Below, piece by piece: positions 35,201 to 39,659 of a DNA stretch of 39,659 nt; positions within the stretch are counted from its first letter, which is position 1, and every line of letters starts with the position of its first letter. The stretch is taken from contig CAYYIJ010000013.1 in the NCBI GenBank assembly GCA_964471945.1, positions 1 to 39,659 of the forward strand, given 5' to 3'. The translations under genes and the position numbers were made by a program. The notes under the pieces are model-generated. The model had not been told where the DNA came from, ran no database searches, and saw nothing but the letters and a program-made list of their open reading frames with translations. The stretch comes from JASEHD01 sp964471945 (GTDB lineage: Bacteria; Bacteroidota; Ignavibacteria; UBA10030; SZUA-254).

Positions 35201-38200
35201 TATAATTAAAAATATCGAGCGGGCGAACTGTGAAATATTTTACAACTTCCCTCGATATATCCGGAGGCATATCTCTCACAAGAAGAGCTAACGATTGTTC
35301 GTTACTTTCGATAATCTGATTTGGATCGGTTCGATCTTTTTCCCTCACAATCCCTAACTGATTCCATTCAATGGCATATTCGGGATTATCCTCAATATTT
35401 ACAATTGACACCTTCAACAAGGAATCATTTCTCGTCCGTTCTTGCCACTGGTTACCGATAAGATTTATTTCGGCAATGCGAATAGATATAGGATGTGCAA
35501 ATCCAGAGACCCACATACGAATGTGTTGAACATTTTGAAGTATCTCCTGGGACGACGAACCACCGATGATGCGCGTTGCCTCAAGTAATGGAATACGAAA
35601 CTGATACCATCCATTATTACCGCCACCTACGTGATAAATATTTTTGTAAAGACCTATCCCGGTTGAATCATAATAAACTGTATCGAGGGGTAACTCATAT
35701 TCAACATACTGCTCTGCGAGATCAACGCTGCCATTACCATTTAAATCCTCAGTATTTGGCAACAAGCCAGCGGGGTCTTGTTTATTATCCTCGGATCCGT
35801 TAAACTTCTGTAGATCAATTCCATCACCATATGGTTTCCAGTTATCTCCGCTCGGATCGGAAGGATCAACATCTGGGTCGCCGCTGTTCGATGTTAGAAA
35901 TGACGCATAAGCAATTCTTTCTTCAGAATTATTTTTCATATCCAACCCAATGTCCTCACCTTCATTTAGAATACCGTTCGGAATCCCTAAAGGGTTTGTT
36001 GAAGTTCTAATTACATCCTCAGAATTCAACTCCCCATTCGTAATCACATCCTCACTGACTCGCCCAAGGTTAATATAAATCCGACCACGTCGTAAATCAT
36101 CTAAGTCATTTTCATTGCTTGAAGCTTTCATCCAGATTTCGAGATAGGAAATGTTTTGTTCGAGGATGCTTCCAGCAGTTGAACCGATATAACGAGTGAG
36201 TCCATTCCAATTTTTCCGCCGCTCGTCAGCGTTGTCGAATTTTCCAGTGTTAGAACCAATATTTTGCCTATGTAAGGTGGAATCTAGATATGGAGAGAAA
36301 TTATACCTTCCCCGATGGTTTGGGTCATAATCTAAATTTAAAACAGTTATTTGATTTTGCCCTGCACGCGTTCTTCGATTGGGCCATATATCTTCGGTAA
36401 CCACATCTGTCGGCAATCTATTGTACCAAATCAGGCTGGCTTTCGCATACGTTTTGGCGGTATCACTAATCCCAAATCCGAGCCGGGAATAGGATGGCGA
36501 GCTTGACGATGACCAAGCAGTGTACATAATCGGGAATGGAATTGAACGCCGAGTTCCTTCAAAATCATCGATGTACGCAATACTTGCACCACGATCCCCT
36601 GATACACTACTTTTTTTAGTGTTTGCATCTGGAAGCATATATGCTGCTTCTCCACTAAATTGTAAAGTCGACATTTCTTTTGTTCGATAAAACGGAAGGG
36701 CATCAAGCGCATCTGTGATAAAAGGGGCGTTGGTTGAAGTTGAAGCATCAATACCGAGCATTGTATTATTCGTTGGTTCCTCACCAATACGAACTTTGTC
36801 GCTTAGGGTTTCTTGATTTAGATTCATTATAGTGAAACCTAAATTTGTATTCTTAAATGTTGTTAACTCGCCGCGAGCACCGATTAGTGTTTTTGATGCA
36901 ATTTGAAAAAGATCGTTCTGTTCATATTTTACCTGAACATTTGCTCCAGGTAAAAGTGCTTCAGGTTTTCGGATAACTACTTCTCCAACTATATAATCGA
37001 CAGTATAATCAACATTTGGAGTAAGAGGAGTACCATTTAATAAAACCTGAACACTTCCTTCCACAAGATTAAACCCGAGATTGTATCGACTCGTTTGAAC
37101 ACCAGCCGCTTCTACTTTAATCATGTATCGGTTTTTAATCGAGTTATTTTGTGCTGCCTGTGCCGTAGTGTCGTATATATCACTAAATAATAATGAGTCG
37201 GAAATTGATTGACCCTTATTTCTAAAATAACGAACAATGGTTGAATCAAATGGACGCAATGAAGGAAATATTATAACACCTTTATCTATATCGACAGTAA
37301 AACCGGGTAGAAAATCAAAAGTATTATCGGGGCTCGGTGAACCATATTGATCAAAACGATCAAGTCCTAATACGGTTAAAAGATTTTCACCGTAAATCTC
37401 GTCCACATCATTTCCTTCGGTACGCCGCCAAACTTTCAACTTAAATCCTTCCTTCTTGAGATTCGTTGCCCGAACAGAATAAAAATTCTTCATAAGCAAA
37501 TCCCACGCAGGTCTGTAGCTTGGATAGAGAACATCCGGTTTTATCAACTTAAGGTACATCATCGTATCGTTTCCGACTACATGTCCGCCATATATACGAT
37601 TAATTTTATTCTTACCAACAATTGTATAAGAAACTGCAATTACTTGATTATCATTGTAACTTGTCTGTAATGTTATGTAACCTGCATATTGATCCACCTT
37701 ATAATCCTTATTTGGATCAAGTTGAATAAACAACCCTTTGTAATATCTTCCATTCCCCATACTAAGTTGGTTTATCTGCCCATCAGTATATCTCTCATCG
37801 ATCAGGTGCGATGGAAGATCTATGTACGCTATTGCCTCTTTTGCGATCTGTCTGTACTGTGGTGTAGAAGGAACACTAAGAAAGACATCAAGCTGAATAA
37901 TCTGGTTTTCTTGAATTTCTGGAGTTAAGGTTAGAGTCTGAGACTGTTTTATTTCTTCAAAAAACTTTATGTATTCTGTATCAAGAAAGAAATTATTCTT
38001 GCTATATTCGTGAGGGTGAATAGTAACTTCTTGTGCCGTTGCACCACCGGAAACTGAAAGCTCTTTCGTTTGTCCTTTCTTTTGTGATAGAAGGGTTGTC
38101 AAGGTCAATGGGCCTGTTTGCAACTTTGATTTGATACCGAATAGAGCTTGTCCACCACCAACCAGCGAAGGGGTTTGAAGCGAAACGTTTCCCGCCTCAA

Positions 38201-39170
38201 TACTCTGTATTATTTCATCATCGAAACCTGTATACCGAATCCTTAGTTGATTTTCATACTCGAACGTTCGCTGTGTGTTCCAGTCTGCAAGAATGTTTAA
38301 TTTTTTCCCAATTGTACCACCAACATTGATTTGAACGTTTTGGTTGAAATCCGGTTCATTGCGGGAACGATCCATCTGCGAGATAGACGATTGATCGGAG
38401 GTTGTATTCCTAAATGCGGCTCGAATATCGACTCCCCCCGAGATCCGAAGATTGATTTCATTACCGCCAAAGATATTCGTCAAAGGATTCGCTGGAACAG
38501 GGATAGAGATATTCGTTAGTGTGCCAAGAAATCCAGAAAGATCATCCTTATCTTGCTTCAGCGTATATTGTTCTGTCATGGATCGCCAGTTATTAAGTTT
38601 CTCGGCATTGAATCTATAATGAATATATTCCTCGACCGTCATAGTCGTTGGTATCTTTACATCCAATCCGTTGACCATTTCGCGAGCCGTAACAAATTGA
38701 CCGTTTGAATCGAGTTCTACTTGACGTCTATAAGCCGGCGACTTCACATCAAGATATAAGCTATATTTCTTTCGGGGAAACATCTCGACCATTGGTGCAT
38801 CATATCTTGAATGAATAAACTGGTCTATTCGCGCCGTAGAATCAAGAAACACTTCCCATTCCTGAGTAGTATCTTTTTCAGATAAAATATCTTCCTCTTC
38901 ATCAAACGTATCGCTCTCGAAATCTGATGAATCTTTTATTTGAGACTGAATAATACCCGATGTATCTAATAAATCTGGAAATGGAAAATTCCGTTGAAGA
39001 CTGGTATCCTGACGCAAAGTTGAATCTTGGAAAATCCCCGGAGGAGGTGGCACCTGTGGGCTTACGTTCATAGGAATGCCATATAGGATTAAAACAAAAA
39101 TGGCTTTTCGCAGGCAACAGAGGAATCTCGAATGTGTTCCCTTACAAAAGTATTGGTAAAAGCGAGTCAA
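32250..39170 (-). CDS. sprA: T9SS outer-membrane translocon SprA (Sov)
   Basis: SprA is the giant beta-barrel that exports T9SS cargo across the outer membrane. The 2306-residue frame is in the size range of known SprA/Sov (~2,400-2,500). It has the SprA-type features: an N-terminal secretion signal (LRKAIFVLILYGIPMNVSPQ), repeated barrel segments with IADWNTQRTFEYENQLRI-like motifs (GKKLNILADWNTQ, VKYEQNDLFQIASKTLIGARGE) and a long strand-rich C-terminus ending GGVDIRISI. The start is unsettled: TTG 39170 is the longest, has no clear ribosome-binding site, and a later non-ATG start just before the signal peptide is possible. porX follows 63 bases downstream. The two T9SS cargo genes at the window start would be its substrates. 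Confidence 0.93.
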   Translation of the reverse strand: MTRFYQYFCKGTHSRFLCCLRKAIFVLILYGIPMNVSPQVPPPPGIFQDSTLRQDTSLQRNFPFPDLLDTSGIIQSQIKDSSDFESDTFDEEEDILSEKDTTQEWEVFLDSTARIDQFIHSRYDAPMVEMFPRKKYSLYLDVKSPAYRRQVELDSNGQFVTAREMVNGLDVKIPTTMTVEEYIHYRFNAEKLNNWRSMTEQYTLKQDKDDLSGFLGTLTNISIPVPANPLTNIFGGNEINLRISGGVDIRAAFRNTTSDQSSISQMDRSRNEPDFNQNVQINVGGTIGKKLNILADWNTQRTFEYENQLRIRYTGFDDEIIQSIEAGNVSLQTPSLVGGGQALFGIKSKLQTGPLTLTTLLSQKKGQTKELSVSGGATAQEVTIHPHEYSKNNFFLDTEYIKFFEEIKQSQTLTLTPEIQENQIIQLDVFLSVPSTPQYRQIAKEAIAYIDLPSHLIDERYTDGQINQLSMGNGRYYKGLFIQLDPNKDYKVDQYAGYITLQTSYNDNQVIAVSYTIVGKNKINRIYGGHVVGNDTMMYLKLIKPDVLYPSYRPAWDLLMKNFYSVRATNLKKEGFKLKVWRRTEGNDVDEIYGENLLTVLGLDRFDQYGSPSPDNTFDFLPGFTVDIDKGVIIFPSLRPFDSTIVRYFRNKGQSISDSLLFSDIYDTTAQAAQNNSIKNRYMIKVEAAGVQTSRYNLGFNLVEGSVQVLLNGTPLTPNVDYTVDYIVGEVVIRKPEALLPGANVQVKYEQNDLFQIASKTLIGARGELTTFKNTNLGFTIMNLNQETLSDKVRIGEEPTNNTMLGIDASTSTNAPFITDALDALPFYRTKEMSTLQFSGEAAYMLPDANTKKSSVSGDRGASIAYIDDFEGTRRSIPFPIMYTAWSSSSSPSYSRLGFGISDTAKTYAKASLIWYNRLPTDVVTEDIWPNRRTRAGQNQITVLNLDYDPNHRGRYNFSPYLDSTLHRQNIGSNTGKFDNADERRKNWNGLTRYIGSTAGSILEQNISYLEIWMKASSNENDLDDLRRGRIYINLGRVSEDVITNGELNSEDVIRTSTNPLGIPNGILNEGEDIGLDMKNNSEERIAYASFLTSNSGDPDVDPSDPSGDNWKPYGDGIDLQKFNGSEDNKQDPAGLLPNTEDLNGNGSVDLAEQYVEYELPLDTVYYDSTGIGLYKNIYHVGGGNNGWYQFRIPLLEATRIIGGSSSQEILQNVQHIRMWVSGFAHPISIRIAEINLIGNQWQERTRNDSLLKVSIVNIEDNPEYAIEWNQLGIVREKDRTDPNQIIESNEQSLALLVRDMPPDISREVVKYFTVRPLDIFNYKSMKMFVHGDPTFNQDDAEIFLRFGSDTMNFYEYRQPIHPGWDLANNEVKIDFGGLTSVKAIRSKDSLSLDSLLKIVYNPVKGAPYGVKGNPSLRQIREISIGIKNKGTSILRGEVWVNELRLVEVDNSPGIAYRFGSQMKLADLGSVSFNYAQTDPNFHGLDQRFGNQITNINWGVNANVSLDRLFPQNWQGTSIPIAYSHSENLIKPRYLPNTDIVVQEVANRAATPDASKTIVNESQTLNVRDTYSLSNFRIVPPTQAWYIRDTFSKLSLSVNYGTTNDRDPAFITRKSWQWNLRVNYGVSLPGDYYFQPFKKLFADIIFFDEYKNWKFYYIPITNISTGIGGQRSRSYEIPRAKSAFRETRNFGGSKSAGFGWKFTEGGLSNISGDYNLSIDRNLLPLDNDSIGRGFMEIMKSLFFRGQDNRYSQRVTINTKPKIPNILDIPKYFDLSAGYSVAYAWQNNFQRGDIGKSAGFDNNITFSLGFRLKSLTDPWFESKPSKPATQPKPDQRDRSDKKTEGETQDSIKKKEEITSPSNLSNIFSQLKTVTKYLIKIPLLDYESINISYTQGNRSGNGAVVGSTGFKNFWGRLPFDAPRLDYGPSRLYQLGLIADPSGTLRFTPKSKFPFLGWKVTPGIRAAKASFTDQYSQSNNVALKTNRPLWKGASIDFNWKVGWQYSRSTTVVTDSLGIPNAGEPITSGSIERSFLTFPPVFLFKSFKSNLEEVGKRYNRLIETQPANVALAESFEKGLEALPFLSKLFGQYAPRANWTIRWDGIDKISFLNYAFDRLSLEHNYTSSFRRDFRSYPGKGERTDGERINYGFNPLVGLNMTFKQLLKGNFSGNFRYVTTTAYDLNLAASQPNIVSTMTQEIALSLSYSRRGFSLPLFGWSLSNDIDISFSYSRTKNNRRRYDPQYLSIDQEGIPLEGNTRTTLEPRIRYVLSTRVTAALFYRYSKTEPDATGSLIFGTTTNEGGVDIRISI

Positions 39171-39659
39171 GTTATGATGTTCTTGTTATTCTTATTTTTT
39201 CAATTAATCAATTGTTACCAAGAACCTATGCTACTGACTCCTTTCGAAATAAAGATAAAATACTTAAACTTGAAGTTATTGAACTAAATGAATACTATAA
39301 AATGTAGAAAAAATGATGATGAATAGCAAGGATTTTTTGAAATTTAATGAAAAAAGAAGCTGCATCTGGAATAAAGATTTGAATAGGGCAAAATAACAGC
39401 AAAATTTTTGGGTAAAATGCGAAATCTTTCTATTATATCGAGGTGGGATTTTGCTCTGATGAGGAAAAGAAGAAAACAATCTGGCACAATATGGGGTTGA
39501 CTGAAAAAGAAATCGACCGGATAATCGGGAAGATAAAAATTTAGGGCTTCAGATGCCACCACCATTCTTCTTGGGGCTGAACTGGATCGTACACAAAATC
39601 AACTGATAATGGACAAAGCTGGACAAACAAGGTTAAAATAAGTAGTGTTAATTTTTTTC
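39171..39659. other. 489 bases with no convincing gene
   Basis: AT-rich sequence upstream of sprA. A plus-strand open frame 39416-39544 (YYIEVGFCSDEEKKKTIWHN, then GLTEKEIDRIIGKIKI) has protein-like composition but no start codon before its internal ATG; it may be the tail of a decayed gene. The sprA promoter should lie near 39171-39260; no consensus could be assigned. The minus-strand ORFs here look random. Confidence 0.4.

Noticed and set aside
32804..39117. Many small ORFs on both strands within sprA
   Set aside because: All overlap a continuous 2306-codon frame with recognisable translocon sequence.
1..39659. tRNA, rRNA, prophage or known riboswitch
   Set aside because: None of the expected conserved sequences or structural genes were recognised on reading both strands; a covariance-model scan was not possible here.

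Overview
The window looks like chromosomal DNA from a low-to-moderate GC member of the Bacteroidota/Ignavibacteriota (Chlorobi-group) lineage. The evidence is two secreted proteins with the type IX secretion (T9SS) C-terminal sorting domain in its YPNPFNPxT form, a 2306-residue SprA/Sov translocon gene, and a PorX-type response regulator with a PglZ domain. The phylum call is an inference; no rRNA or tRNA gene was recognised in the window.

Layout. (1) 1-6.6 kb, + strand: the end of an IS21-like insertion sequence abuts a 5'-truncated T9SS cargo gene, followed by an intact subtilisin-like T9SS protease. (2) 6.6-15.4 kb, + strand, accessory: a DUF4143-type ATPase behind a perfect palindrome, mutS, a decayed restriction-modification (RM) island (10.99-13.08 kb), a second DUF4143-type ATPase, and a 3'-truncated short-chain dehydrogenase (SDR). 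(3) 15.3-18.5 kb, - strand: argS, rsfS, a LytR C-terminal-domain membrane protein, a terminator, and a small exported protein. (4) 18.5-28.6 kb, - strand, tightly packed: exbB, exbD, tonB/tolA-like, OmpA-domain protein, 1030-residue TPR protein, beta-barrel protein, panC and a GlmU-type uridylyltransferase. (5) 28.6-39.2 kb, - strand: sprA, porX, tsaE, tsaB and accD, with 1-4 base overlaps from porX onward. The last 490 bases hold no convincing gene.

The most informative region is the RM island. It holds a 45-codon stub resembling the N-terminus of ThaI-family restriction enzymes, a small ORF with an in-frame TAA, a B3-like/HNH endonuclease gene cut in two by one in-frame TAA, and a beta-class DNA methyltransferase that has lost its N-terminus and carries a 130-bp miniature element. 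That element (12685-12814, target duplication ACTAT) and a second one (12294-12412, target duplication TAATA) share terminal inverted repeats but have different cores. Removing the 130-bp element plus one target copy restores the methyltransferase frame exactly.

Functional logic. The sprA-porX pair joins the T9SS translocon to its probable regulator, and the first two genes of the window are probable cargo. The exbB-exbD-tonB-ompA-TPR order mirrors tolQ-tolR-tolA-(tolB)-pal-ybgF and may be this lineage's Tol-Pal-like envelope machine. tsaE, tsaB, accD, argS, rsfS, panC and mutS are housekeeping genes.
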